From assembly GCA_030220185.1 (NCBI GenBank), contig JASPKZ010005709.1, positions 704,001 through 768,000 of the forward strand: 64,000 nt of DNA, in the 5' to 3' direction. Source of the DNA: Diploptera punctata. Taxonomy: Eukaryota > Arthropoda > Insecta > Blattodea > Blaberidae. Positions 46,028 through 56,120 of the stretch are shown here, one piece after another. Position 1 is the first letter of the stretch. Each line of letters begins with the position of its first letter. The notes below the pieces were generated by a model that was given only the letters and a program-made list of their open reading frames with translations, did no database searches and was not told where the DNA came from. The position numbers and the translations under genes are program-made.

Positions 46028-46324
46028 ATTACCGGCCGTGAAAGCCTGCATTCAACTAATCACAACAATTCTAATACTAAATGAATAGGTAAATATAAAA
46101 ACAATGCAATGAAATTACTAACATCAAGATTAGACAGGGGTTAATCTAAATTTAAATAATAAAATGTACTCATGATACACGAGAGTAAGTCAATTCATTG
46201 TTGTTGCACGATTTTATTTTTACAACAATACACTTTGAGCTATGAACGTTAACAAATGGATGAGTACACAAATAAACAAATGAATGATTAGACAAATGAA
46301 TGAGCAATACACACAAATTTCTTA

Positions 46325-46800
46325 GAAATAAATAATAGTTTAAAAAAAACTAAAAAACACGCTTTATTAGAAAACCGAACTAAAAAATGGAAAATAATTT
46401 TAATTTCCAACACGCTTGGAATAAAATTAAAGTGGTCAACAAAAAAATCATCTCCTACACATCTAGAATAAAACTAGTTATCTACAAAAAAAATTACCAT
46501 CAAAAGCGTGGGGTTCTTTTTATGGTTTTTACGTTTTCTTCTTAGAGACTTTACTTTTACCAATATCTGTTTATTATCAAATATATTAATTGATATAGAG
46601 CACCACACGCTTTTGATGGTAAAATTATTTTTTTGTAGATAACTCTAGTTTTATTCTAGATGAGTTGGAGATTATTTTTTTGTTGACCACTTTAATTTTA
46701 TCCCAAGCGTGTTGGAAATTAAAATTATTTTTCATTTTTTAGTTCGGTTTTCTAATAAAGCGTGCTGTTTTAGTTTTTTAAACTATTATTTATTTTTTAG
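46325..46800. repeat. Foldback element F4, ~190-bp arms
   Basis: Left AAATAATAGTTTAAAAAA, ACGCTTTATTAGAAAACCGA, TTTAATTTCCAACACGCTTG; right arm is the complement (CAAGCGTGTTGGAAATTAAA, TCGGTTTTCTAATAAAGCGT). The ~90-bp centre contains CTTCTTAGAGACTTTACTTT. No ORF. Mismatches are under about 10%. Confidence 0.88.
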
Positions 46801-46881
46801 TTTGGTTTTCTAAAAATGTAAATATCTTTAAATTCGATACTATTGTAGTATGAGCTAAAAGTAATACTCTTCTAAAAAAAA

Positions 46882-46972
46882 TCCTCCGGGCCGGATTTGA
46901 ACCAGCGACCTACGAATTACTGAAATTTTATACCACTACAGTCCACCACTCTACCAACTGAGCTACCACAAC
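46882..46972 (-). tRNA. tRNA-Tyr(GTA)-like sequence with intron, probable pseudogene
   Basis: The minus strand reads TAGCTCAGTTGGTAGAG (D arm), GGACTGTAG (anticodon GTA), about 18 nt of intron at the canonical position after base 37, a weak stem, AGGTC, a perfect T arm GCTGG-TTCAAAT-CCGGC, and CCGGAGGA before a run of T that would terminate Pol III. This is the plan of eukaryotic tRNA-Tyr, whose genes carry an intron. The 5' acceptor strand (GTTGTGG) no longer pairs well with the 3' strand (CCGGAGG), so it is likely a decayed gene or tRNA-derived repeat. Confidence 0.6.
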
Positions 46973-46979
46973 TGTATAG

Positions 46980-47395
46980 TAATTAGTCGATACGTCCGCA
47001 ACCTATTATACCAGTTTTTATTTGTTTGATGTCCTGATGATCTTGGCCAGGATCTTAGAAAAAAGTTATGAAATTATTGTATTTTTATTAGTCCTTTACA
47101 AGTATACAAAGTTTCAAGTCGATCAAATGTTCTTAAGTGGGTGAAAATCGTGTTGAAAGATTCCGTTACATAGATAGTACAGGTCAAGCTAATATAAAGC
47201 GTGTAAAATAATTTTATTTTGTTTAATTTAATTTATTTGTAACACATAAAATATACAAACATTTTATTTTTCTTGCACTCCTTCTCTATATGAACTTTAA
47301 TTATGCCAAATATCACACTCCTCCGTGCCCGCAATCTGCTTAAAAGGGGGTACAAAGTTTTTCATGTAAATTTCCTTCACGTATTAATATATAGA
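46980..47395. other. No recognisable feature
   Basis: AT-rich; the phrase AAGTTTCAAGTCGATCAAATG may be from a decayed repeat. Nothing assignable. Confidence 0.35.
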
Positions 47396-47399
47396 TTAT

Positions 47400-47960
47400 A
47401 GATGTAAATTGCACTCTCTTTCACTTCTTTCCAAGTTTCTGATTCCCTGCATTCCTAGCTATCTGGCTACTAGATTTGAGAAGTTATCTTCTCACCACAG
47501 TATCGATATCAAGTCACAAGATAATAGTCTGTTAATCTCTCTCCATAGCACTTCCTCTTATTCTACTTCTTTCATAGTAGCCTCTGCCCGTTCTTGGAAC
47601 CCTCGCTCAAGACATCAGGAGTTACCGCATACTTGACACTTTTAAGCCACACTTATTAAATGATTTTCTGTTAAATAATTATTTTTTCTCGAGAACTGAA
47701 TTTATCCTATGTCATTAATAATATATTTTTCTCATTTTTCTATCTTGTACATTTTATATTTCATTCGATAAATCTAGATTAAATCAAAATATATTTAAGT
47801 AATAATTATATTGTAGACATACCGCATAATAATTTCGTTTATTGTAATTTAGATGTAAAATAGTTTTTGTAGTTTCCTTTAACCTGGTTGAGTGGTAGAC
47901 AAGGCTTTAACGTCTTAACTGTACCTGGTAAAATAAAGCTATATTTATTCATACATCCTT
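47400..47960 (+). pseudogene. LINE family L2, C-terminus and 3' UTR (plus copy)
   Basis: A short frame reads FLIPCIPSYLATRFEKLSSH, NSLLISLHSTSSYSTSFIVA and SARSWNP, matching 21,790-22,350 with frameshifts. The 3' UTR ends CTGGTTGAGTGGTAGACAAG ... ATAAAGCTATATTTATT. Confidence 0.8.
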
Positions 47961-48359
47961 ATTATTATTGTTGTTGTTGAGGAAGATTGGGTTATATAAC
48001 TTATTTGGTTGCGCTTACGTAAAAATAAAGGAAGTTTCAAAAGTATTGACGTCCCGTTTCTTTCTAAAAGAATACCACCATATTGTGACGCATTGCTGTA
48101 CTAGCTTTTGAATTTCGGGGGGTAGTCATCTCGCTTTGTTTGGTAGAGAAGGATTCGCGAACTGTCAACTCGGGAGTTGGAAGACAGTTATCTACACATT
48201 TATCCCTTCATGTCTGGAAGCTTCGATTCCCGAGACTTCTACTCTGAAAATGTCTCAGCTGTATGCCCAGAATATAATTTACCATATGACATCTATTGGC
48301 TTCAAGTGAAATTATATTTTATTTAGGTTTCGGCGATTATATTCATATTTATGTAGCTA

Positions 48360-48965
48360 TAAATAACATCATCATCATCCAGGGATTAAGCATGTTGGCT
48401 CGTTACGGTTTATGAAAGCTAGAATTGTTAAAATTGTTCAGACCATCTTCTGTGTGGACGTCCAACATTTCTCCTTCCGCGCGGTTTATAATTTAGCAAT
48501 AATTTTGAAAAGCTTCCTTCTGGCATTCTATTAACATGTTCTTTCCAGTCGTTCCTATATTTAATTATTCGGTCTGTAAGTTAGAAAATAAATAGTATCT
48601 TTCTTATATCTTCATTTCTTTTCTTATCCAGCAGAGTATATCCTGCTATATTTCTTAAAAATCGCATCTCAGCTGCTTCCAATCTTTGTTCTTGTCTTTT
48701 AGTGATCGTCCAACATTGTGATCCATACATCAAGACAGGAACAGCCATTACTTTATAAAATTTAATTTTTGTTTCTTTTCTTGTGTTTTTAAGGGTTCTT
48801 TTAATAGTGCCACACATTAGATTAAATTTATTTATTTTGTCATTAATATCTTCAATTTTAACATATGATAAATTGAAGCCCGGATATTTAAAACTGTTCA
48901 CCTCTTCTAAACTGTTATTATCAATTACTATTTTTGCTCTTAAGGTATCATGTCCTCTAAATGCT
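48360..48965 (-). pseudogene. LINE reverse transcriptase C-terminus (family L3-type)
   Basis: The minus strand reads KEVNSFKYPGFNLSYV-type text, IKFYKVMAVPVLMYGSQCWT, KRQEQRLEAAEMRFLRNIAG and then, after breaks, NDWKEHVNRMPEGSFSKLL and GRPHRRWSEQF. This is the C-terminal region of a non-LTR reverse transcriptase, 5'-truncated with stops. Confidence 0.8.
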
Positions 48966-48979
48966 AAACTATAACATAA

Positions 48980-49770
48980 TTATCTGATTAATGAAACTTT
49001 ATATTTTTTACACTAAGATACATAAATCGTTTTTGTAGCTCTGAACATATATATTATTGTATTATTATATATTTGATATTTGATAACATATCTCAGATTT
49101 AACTTTTTTATTATAATTTAATCTTTTGCTTACGTTTTGTACATTACGCAGATAGTCATTGTAAGAACTAAAGAAATCGGAATTAAGATAAATAAATTGA
49201 AGGGAATTTGATATTTAATCTTGGATAAATGAAATAAAATAAAATAAAATAAAGTTAATAAAATAAAATTTAATAAAATTAAATTAAAATTAAGTGGAAC
49301 TTCTGCGACATATTGTATATCTACCCACTACAGAAAACACACAAACACAGACAGAGAAAGAAGAAAAACATGGAATGAAAGACACACTCTGTGGTTAGAT
49401 TGATGGGGGGATGATCGTAGTCTCACCTCTTACAGCTTCCTTTTTTGCTGAAGAACGTTGTAACTGCAGGCTTACTTTTTTGTGTGTTCAACAAGTTTTT
49501 TTTTTTCAAAATTAAAACAAAAAAGATTTACTCTAATTTTATATTTCTGTTGAAGGCACAAACTCTAATAGTACAGATGGACAAAACAAAACACAATCAG
49601 GTTCCATCTAAGACGCACAAATTCACGCCACAAAGACATCACAAAAATGCACAAAAATAGTCACAAAATTTACATAAAAACAAAATGTGTAAAACTGTGT
49701 GATTTATGTTTATGAACGTGCGTCCGAAAGTGGGAAATGTGGAAGAAGATTTGTATAAAAACACAAATAA
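48980..49770. other. Intronic sequence
   Basis: Low-complexity (AAAAT)n at 49,228-49,285; otherwise no feature. A 71-codon Lys-rich frame (49,445-49,660) is not recognisable. Confidence 0.45.
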
Positions 49771-49777
49771 AATATAC

Positions 49778-49783
49778 TTTATT
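49778..49783 (-). terminator. Poly(A) signal AATAAA for terminal exon 1
   Basis: Canonical AATAAA on the minus strand about 120 nt after the stop at 49,903. It would end the shortest troponin I mRNAs before the distal exons are transcribed. Confidence 0.5.
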
Positions 49784-49902
49784 TTAAATTTAGTTTAAAG
49801 TTATGGAAGACATGAAAATTTTAATAAAACTATATTTAAGATAATTTTGAATTAAAAAGAGAAAAATTTAGATTTTTTGAAGTGTGGAGATGTGTGAATA
49901 GA

Positions 49903-49944
49903 TTATTTCTTCGTCTGCCATTCTGCCTTTTCTGACTTCTTCGG
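49903..49944 (-). CDS. wupA: Troponin I alternative terminal exon 1 (proximal)
   Basis: After a good acceptor (cttcttacccacag) the exon reads PKKSEKAEWQTKK and a TAA stop. The intron from the core exon is only 90 nt. An AATAAA lies about 120 nt past the stop (49,778-49,783). Joined to the core exon it gives the C-terminus DKE-PKKSEKAEWQTKK, basic and similar in pattern to the Lys-rich classical tail. The exon is small, so the call rests on acceptor quality, phase, stop and poly(A) signal together. Confidence 0.78.
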   Translation of the reverse strand, partial: PKKSEKAEWQTKK

Positions 49945-50034
49945 CTGTGGGTAAGAAGTTACACATTAAATATCAGGAGAACATGAAGAGAATACATGTG
50001 TTGCATGCGCTGTAGATTGCCACAAAGTGTTTAC

Positions 50035-50176
50035 CTCCTTGTCTTCTTCCTCGAGGGTGAATTCCTTCTTCTTCACAACCTTCAATTGGTTGCGGAAGTT
50101 AAATTCTGCAGCCTTCTTCTGCAGCTTGGCGAACTTGTTCTCGTATTTGGATACCTTCTTCAGAGTGGGCTTCTGG
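50035..50176 (-). CDS. wupA: Troponin I core exon (actin/TnC-binding C-terminal half)
   Basis: A 142-nt exon with acceptor tttttcacattacag and donor GAG|GTAAAC. After one base completing Phe it encodes 47 residues: QKPTLKKVSKYENKFAKLQK, then KAAEFNFRNQLKVVKKKEF and TLEEEDKE. This is the most conserved part of arthropod troponin I, downstream of the inhibitory peptide, with the mobile domain that binds actin-tropomyosin at low calcium. It ends in phase 0 after DKE. All three alternative 3' exons also begin in phase 0, so any can be joined. Confidence 0.95.
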
Positions 50177-50299
50177 CTGTAATGTGAAAAATCAAAATTC
50201 ATCAGTTCCTCAACTAAATGCATTTATGTATTTATTGAATTACTATTAGGTCATAACTTGGTGTTAGCTACATATAGGCATATATGAAATTAGAAAAAA

Positions 50300-50570
50300 A
50301 ATATGAAAGTTAAAAGAAACGTGTTAGAGACAATTGAAGATTGACGATTAAGATGGTAAGGACATCTCAAGAGGATGACATCTGATACAATACCTAAGAC
50401 AATCTTAGAGTGGAGAATAGATGGGAAAAGAAGAAGATTGGATGAACGGTGTGAGAAGAAGTATGAGTGAATTGGGACTTACAGATGAAGATTTTTTGGA
50501 CCGATACAAATTGAAAAAACGATTTTCCTGAGAAGGACGGAAATCATTGTATTGTGAATAAATTCCGAAA
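50300..50570 (+). pseudogene. LINE tail, first of two related fragments
   Basis: GACAATTGAAGATTGACGAT ... TACCTAAGACAATCTTAGAG ... GGTGTGAGAAGAAGTATGAG matches the end of the fragment at 50,780-51,420 (about 80%). It carries the 'RRRLDE.CE..YE' end of a LINE ORF. It starts 125 bp upstream of the core troponin I exon on the opposite strand. Confidence 0.6.
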
Positions 50571-50779
50571 AAAAATATAATTATGTAGAACAAAAAATGT
50601 ATCCTTAATAAATATAATTTATAACTTAAATAATAATTAACTAAATTCAAAACAATGATAGACAATTAAAGAATGAAGGTACATCACAAAAATATTTTAA
50701 CAAATAAATATGGAAACATTAATATTATTACAAAATATATAGATGATGCATTATACATGATTAGAAAATTAATTTATGA

Positions 50780-51420
50780 ATAGATCACAATATTGATGAC
50801 AATATCTTAGAGGAAGGAATGACATTTAAAATGTCAAGAAATGTAGATACCTAGGATCAATTTTACAAAAAGAAGATTCATCACAAATAGAAAAATAGAA
50901 AATTATAGCAGATGAACGGAGAGTAATTGGCAGCTGAACTCCGTATTATGAAGTACAGAACAAAGAATTTTATCTATAAACCTATTATAGAGAGTATCAT
51001 GTTATATGGATCAGAGACATGGACAATTAAAAGGTGCCAAGCTATCAAGTTATTAGCAACAGAGATGGATTACTGGAGAAGATCATCACGGAAATTCAGA
51101 TTAGAAAAAAGTAGAAAGGTTGAAATTAGGATAATTATGAAATTTGAAACAAATATGTTACGGACAATTGAAGAACGACAATTAAGACGGAGATATCAAG
51201 AGGATAACATCTGATACAATCTCTAAGAAAATCTTGAAATAGGGAATAAATGGAAACAAATGAAGAGGATGCCTGTAGAGGGTTGTATGGACGGTGTGAG
51301 AAGAAGTATGAGTGAACTGGGAACTTACAGATGAGGATGTTCAGGTCCGCTACAACTGGAGAAGACGAATATTTTGAGGGTGACGCAAAACCATCCTATT
51401 GTGGATAACTTCGAAGTAAA
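50780..51420 (+). pseudogene. LINE reverse transcriptase C-terminal fragment
   Basis: The frame at 50,927-51,214 reads IESIMLYGSETWTIKRCQAI, KLLATEMDYWRRSSRKFRLE and MLRTIEERQLRRRYQEDNI, the C-terminal reverse-transcriptase region with the YGSETWT motif. A stop precedes the final tail. Confidence 0.8.
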
Positions 51421-51799
51421 TAAAAAATAAATAAATATGGAGATGAGAATACGCTAAAAATTACAATTCCATTCACACAGGGGATAAAATTAATAAAATG
51501 CACATGCTAAATATAAGAAATAAGATGTGGGATTCAGAGAATTTTTAATACCGGTATTTGGTTTAAAATGTTTCGAACAGAGAGAAAAGCCATTGAAAGT
51601 TGTTGTGGAAAAAATCTTTTAACTTTTTCACATACAAATTTTATTTATTTTTTTCTAAATATTTTTCATTTTAACTCCCTCTTTTGTTTTATCTACTTAA
51701 TAGAAACAAACGTGCATAGCTTTTTACTAATGGTTGTGAATTATTGTTTGGTAGCTCTTTTGTTTTCATATCAGAATGGATATTGATATATCTGAGAAT

Positions 51800-52255
51800 A
51801 ACTGACTTCCAAACCGCTCTACCGATCTTCATGAAAATTTGTACATACAGGTTTTCAGGTACGGCGAATGTTTATCCGCTATCTATTATTTTCTAAAATT
51901 ATTAGATGTGGGAGTTAACCTGAAACGAAAATATAAAATTCGCTCTAGCGGTCACAATTTTCGATGTTTCACAACCAAACTCAATATTTGCTATTAAAAT
52001 AAACTTAAGTAAGTATTATCAAAAAATCAGCTAAACCCGACCATTAGAAGTGTGGGTTTACCTGAAATCCAAAATTTAAAAAATGACTCTAGCAACCGCC
52101 ATGTTTTGTCTATTTCATTTTCAGACACACAGAGTATCTAAAAAAATTACAATATACATTTATAATTATTTTTCTTTTTACTTAATCAACTAAAAATAAA
52201 ACACGTATTTAATTTATTTAAGTGTAGCAGAACACATCGGGTACTAGCTAGTTAC
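51800..52255 (+). mobile_element. Helitron-like element remnant with repeat R-A body
   Basis: CCGCTCTACCGATCTTCATG ... repeat R-A (51,820-52,105) ... AGTGTAGCAGAACACATCGG + GTACTAGCTAGT. The 3' end matches 35,395-35,484. Confidence 0.5.
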
Positions 52256-52364
52256 CTGTATCCATATACAAGAGAATGGGCAATTGTTTTAAGGGAGACA
52301 ACGGTTCTCCGAGGAACATGATGAAAATAACCAAGATATAAAAAATGTTCAATCCTGAAAAATG

Positions 52365-52412
52365 GTAAAAGGGCAACCGCTGAAAAGTGGAAAGACCCTC
52401 AATCGGATCAGA
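52365..52412 (+). mobile_element. SINE S4 3' end fragment
   Basis: GGTAAAAGGGCAACCGCTGA and AAGTGGAAAGACCCTCAATC are identical to the 3' end of the S4 SINE at 29,915-29,955. Confidence 0.7.
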
Positions 52413-53085
52413 AACTAAAAATTAACTACTGATAGAACAGCAACAACAACTGAAGAGTAAAAAAAATTTAAAAAATGCACGTTACCATAATTGTATGAAT
52501 AATTGTAATAATCTGAAATGTTCGCACATTATATTTAAATAAAAAGAAGCCTGGATGCCCTCCCAATATAGAGTCATCCGAAAGCCAAACTTGGCAAGAT
52601 CCTGCGAGATCGACTATTCCGATTGAGGTTTTAAGCGGTTTCCCTCAATCCAAAGAGCAAATGCTGGAATATAACCTCAAAAGGTCCGCTTCCGACTTCA
52701 CTCTTCTAATTAACTTCAAAATTTGAATTCAAAATTTAAACCGGGGCTAACGTATTTTACAGGAACCCGGGGTTCTACCTATGAAGGAGGACCAAAATGG
52801 ATCGCTCACCGCCAACACTTAAGTGATGGCCACAGAGCTTTCCATCTATCTACCTAAACTAAAAATTACTATATCAATGTTTTTGTCCAATGCCACAAGG
52901 TTCTCTTAGGATATTGCTGGCATTCTCTGCTGGCATTGGGGGAATGGTAACCCACTTCTGAGGTTGGGACAGGTGAAAGGCGAGGTTACATTACTCTGAT
53001 GATATTATGGGTTATAAATGTACTATTAAAATACGCCAGAGGAGTGAAATATCTATAAACTATTAATCGAGAGAGATATACTTAC
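52413..53085. other. Intronic sequence with repeat R-B at 52,885-53,045
   Basis: TGGCATTCTCTGCTGGCATT, CCACTTCTGAGGTTGGGACA and ACTCTGATGATATTATGGGT are repeat R-B. 52,540-52,850 is GC-richer (GGAACCCGGGGTTCTACCTA) and may be another dispersed element; not identified. Confidence 0.5.
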
Positions 53086-53129
53086 AATTTACCACGCAGG
53101 TCATTGACTTGGCTGTTGAGGTCGGAAAT
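53086..53129 (-). CDS. wupA: Troponin I constitutive 44-nt exon
   Basis: A micro-exon with acceptor ttattccaacag and donor TT|GTAAGTA. It encodes ISDLNSQVNDLRGK plus two bases (TT) of a codon completed by the first C of the next exon to give Phe. The motif DLNxQVNDLRGKF is strongly conserved in insect troponin I, immediately before the KPTLKKVSKYENKF segment. All four alternative exons upstream end in phase 0, compatible with this exon. It is too short to be found by ORF length alone. Confidence 0.93.
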
Positions 53130-54240
53130 CTGTTGGAATAACCCAAAACACATATTAGAACAAAATAATAGTAACACAAAACTGAATCTAATAGCAAAAA
53201 CTGTCTACTCAATAAATGTGTACTTCAAACTAATTTCTGGTAAGGTTCATTCATTTAACTACATGGTATGATACTTTCTAATCTACTCTCTATAAACATA
53301 TGATTGAATATAATAAACATTGAAGTTAAGACGCATGCGCCATGCACGTGCAAAACTAGCTACAAAAAATATTCAAAAAAACCCGAAGAGGGACAGAGAC
53401 AGGAAGGAGAGCTCGACAGCAAGCCAATCACAAAACTATGACACAGACAAACATACAAACAAAGCTGACAAATTTGTTAGTATAAAGATTTTAGAGAGTA
53501 AGAAAAAGTCGTAAAAATATTCATTGATTTCCCAGACGATCTACAAAAAATATATAAAAAATCCCCCGTCAAATTCAGCTTGGAGTTTGACAAAAAAAGT
53601 AAAAATCTAGTTTCTAGATAAAAAATAATTATCTTCTATTGAAAACGCTAATAAAAGGTGTTCACTATAAGGTTTTCGGAAAGGTTTCGAGGTGCAGACA
53701 TACAAAGACTTGAAAATGAAAAACCAACTGGTCGTAATCAGTGTTGAAATATCAAACCTGCACGCACTCACGCACAATATTTACAGCGTTGTGAACACAG
53801 GGTAATGAAGGGGTTGGTGTGGTGCAAACTCCATCAGCATGGCACTTGCTTTCGATCTGACTCACTTCTAAATTCGGATCTGAGAAAAGGGATTTGGAAA
53901 ATGAAGTGGGAAAAAAATCACCTCCCCTCGTTATAAAAACAAATCTACCTATATAAAAAAAAACTCGTAAGTTAGCATATGAAGTGCCATACTTTGTTTT
54001 AAGGACTGTTAAGGGCCTGTTTATAAAGAGAGTGTCCACTAGTATCTAGGTTAAATGCAAGCGTAGGGTTTGTTAGGTTAGTTTAGGGATTTCACAAAAC
54101 ATATATGTGATGCAGACAGGACGTCTCGAAAGCTGATGAGTTTTGAGACATCCTGTGTCACTTTGGTAGCAGAGACCTCGGAAAAGGTTAAAAGCAGCCA
54201 GTATCCTGAACATCTCTTTTCATCGAAAATAAAAAAAAAC
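53130..54240. other. Intron downstream of alternative exon D
   Basis: No gene seen. A 64-codon Lys/Arg-rich frame at 53,320-53,514 on the plus strand is not recognisable. Confidence 0.5.
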
Positions 54241-54514
54241 AGTCCTTAATGCTCTTTTTATGAACGATGTTTTTGACAAGAGTGGGCTGTTTGTGCTGTA
54301 AATTTGCACCACATTTTTGGAGGATCACCTCGCCAGCCCTAGGGTTTCAAAGGCAGCTCTTTAAATGAATTTCCCACATGTTTTTATTAAAAATAAATCA
54401 ACAGTCCTTAAGGCTCGATTATTTGTGCGCATGGTTTGAAAAAAAAGGGCTGATTTCGAGAGTGAATTTGCACCACATTTGGGAGATCACCTCGCCAGCC
54501 CTGGGTTTCAGAGG
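54241..54514. repeat. Intronic direct repeat, 162-bp period
   Basis: AGTCCTTAATGCTC ... TTTGCACCACATTTTTGGAG GATCACCTCGCCAGCCCTAG (54,241-54,353) recurs at 54,403-54,514 (AGTCCTTAAGGCTC ... GATCACCTCGCCAGCCCTGG). A weaker third AGGACTGTTAAGGGC lies near 54,000. It lies between exon D and the next constitutive exon. Confidence 0.8.
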
Positions 54515-54828
54515 ATATTAGATTCAAATTTTTAGAATAACATATTTTCCCAAGTGAAGCACTTCATATTGGAAAGGTTTCTGCTCCTGTTTTGTATTTC
54601 CAGAAAGTATGTAAACGTTAACCTAGGGCCAGCCAGGCGTTTACACACTTCCTCAAACTAGGACACAAATTGGAGTTTAAAGAGAATTTTAAAAAAAGGC
54701 GCGTGGCCGAGTTGCAATTTTCCATCCGCCTGCATGAAAATGAATTGAAAAATAGTGGGAGGATCAATTAACAGGTCGGGGAGGATCCTTGCAAATTCGG
54801 CCCACCCCTTTTTTTCGTGACGTCATAC

Positions 54829-54929
54829 CTCCCAGTCCCTCTTTCTCACTTCATATTCCAAATCCCATTTCTGACCCTCACACAGATAAACCCGATCGAA
54901 ATACTCCTTCACGATTTTCTTCAGGAAAT
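54829..54929 (-). CDS. wupA: Troponin I alternative exon D (exon-6-like)
   Basis: A 101-nt exon with acceptor catgttttag and donor GAG|GTATGA, same phase as the other three. The peptide includes FDRVYLCEGQKWDLEYEVRK then RDWE, very close to what I recall of a Drosophila exon-6 variant with the CEGQKWDLEYEV core. The 102-nt intron separating it from exon C is short, which would itself hinder C-to-D splicing and favour mutual exclusion. It is the closest of the four to the constitutive exon at 53,086-53,129. An intronic direct repeat (54,241-54,514) lies between the two. Confidence 0.93.
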
Positions 54930-55031
54930 CTAAAACATGAATAATATTTGGCGTGAGAGGGATGAAAGTAAGTGCGACAGGGGTGGTGTCAGGGTACAAA
55001 AACAAAAACACTCTTTTTTTGTTTTGTTTAC

Positions 55032-55132
55032 CTCGAATGCTTTCAATCTACTAAGTCTCTCTAGTTCCCACTTATCACCCTCTAAATTGTAAATTCTGTT
55101 CCAATATTGCTTGCAAATTGTTTGAAGTTCCG
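55032..55132 (-). CDS. wupA: Troponin I alternative exon C, divergent copy
   Basis: A 101-nt exon with acceptor tctattgtag and donor GAG|GTAAAC, same phase as A, B and D. The peptide begins ELQTICKQYWNRIYNLEGDK and ends WELERLSRLKAFE. The first two thirds match the other copies, but the last third has ERLSRLKAF where the others have EYEV/AxKKD. That loses the paired lysines and the DLEYEV core. The reading frame is intact and both splice sites are good, so it looks like a functional isoform-specific exon, not a decayed one. It lies only 102 nt upstream of exon D. Confidence 0.88.
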
Positions 55133-55339
55133 CTACAATAGAGAGAAAGAGAGAAGCACAAGATTGCGTTAGTTGAGTGGTGAGCAGGCAGTCTCCCTTC
55201 TCGAAGCGTAAAACAAACTTAAGGTTTCCAACAGACGCGCAACCATCAATGGCAGACAATGGAACTGGCAACCATTGGTATGAACGATATAAGAATCATT
55301 TCAATTCATTTGAACTATTCATGCTAACGAACTAACTCA

Positions 55340-55570
55340 TCATCATCATCATCATCATCATGAACAAATTCGTTTTAGGCCATGTGGCCTGTACGGTAAA
55401 CCTAGCGAAGATGGTCTTGATCTTTCCACCGATGTTTTGGTCTTCCTTGGTCCCTATGTCCAGTTGGGGTATATTGGAATGCCAATTTTGGAAGTCTATT
55501 TCTTGCCATTCTCCTCAGATGATTTTTCCATTCTTGTTGGTATCTTTGTATATCTTCATTTAAACTATTC
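55340..55570 (-). pseudogene. LINE tail
   Basis: The minus strand reads YQQEWKNHLRRMARNRLPKL, AFQYTPTGHRDQGRPKHRWK and DQDHLR-stop, the usual end of a LINE ORF, followed by a GAT run at 55,339-55,360. It lies 210 bp upstream of alternative exon C. Confidence 0.7.
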
Positions 55571-55944
55571 TCACTAAACGATATAATTTCCTTTACACAG
55601 TTGCGAATTGATTATGCCATCGATGGATGTTGTTCGCATTGGGGGGGATCACGATTAAACTGCCTACGAAACGCACGTCAATCTGACACAACTGATTTAC
55701 AACTCTCAAACTGCAAAACACAGAACGCTTTCTGTTGAGGTGTTACCATCTTCACCATTTGAGTTTTACATTTATATTTAAAAAGGTAACACAAATGACA
55801 AAAAATAACTAACCGTATCCTTAAATTTGTCCTTTTAGCGAATTCCGAAAGGAATTTGTTCTCAAGAAAATATTAAAAAAAAAATACAAATCTTCACCGT
55901 TCCTGTCTAGTAGACATAGAAAATGGCCACGGCCAAATATGACA

Positions 55945-56061
55945 TGAAAAGACAAATAAATGCCTGAGTAGGGATTTGAACCCTAGTCTCTAACTTTATT
56001 ACGTTTGGGGCTCTAACCAATTGAGCTACTCAGGAATCCTAACACAAACATTTATTTTTCT

Positions 56062-56065
<4 letters not shown>
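55945..56065 (-). mobile_element. tRNA-like repeat S7, complete cloverleaf
   Basis: The minus strand reads CCTGAGTAGCTCAATTGGTT, AGAGCCCCAAACGTAATAAA, GTTAGAGACTAGGGTTCAAA, TCCCTACTCAGG. Acceptor stem CCTGAGT/ACTCAGG is perfect, D stem GCTC/GAGC perfect, T arm TAGGG-TTCAAAT-CCCTA perfect; the anticodon stem is poor. It is followed by CATTTATTTGTC. It looks like a tRNA-only SINE rather than a working tRNA, since the same type occurs at 24,677-24,823 and 29,581-30,055. Confidence 0.6.

Positions 56066-56118
<53 letters not shown>
56065..56118. repeat. (TA)n-(GA)n microsatellite
   Basis: About 22 bp of TA followed by about 30 bp of GA, between a tRNA-like repeat and a SINE. Confidence 0.92.

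Positions 56119-56120
<2 letters not shown>

Noticed and set aside
55945..56065. Functional tRNA gene
   Set aside because: Acceptor, D and T stems are perfect, but the anticodon stem is poor and the same sequence with the same 3' extension (CATTTATTT) occurs at two other places, as expected for a tRNA-derived repeat.
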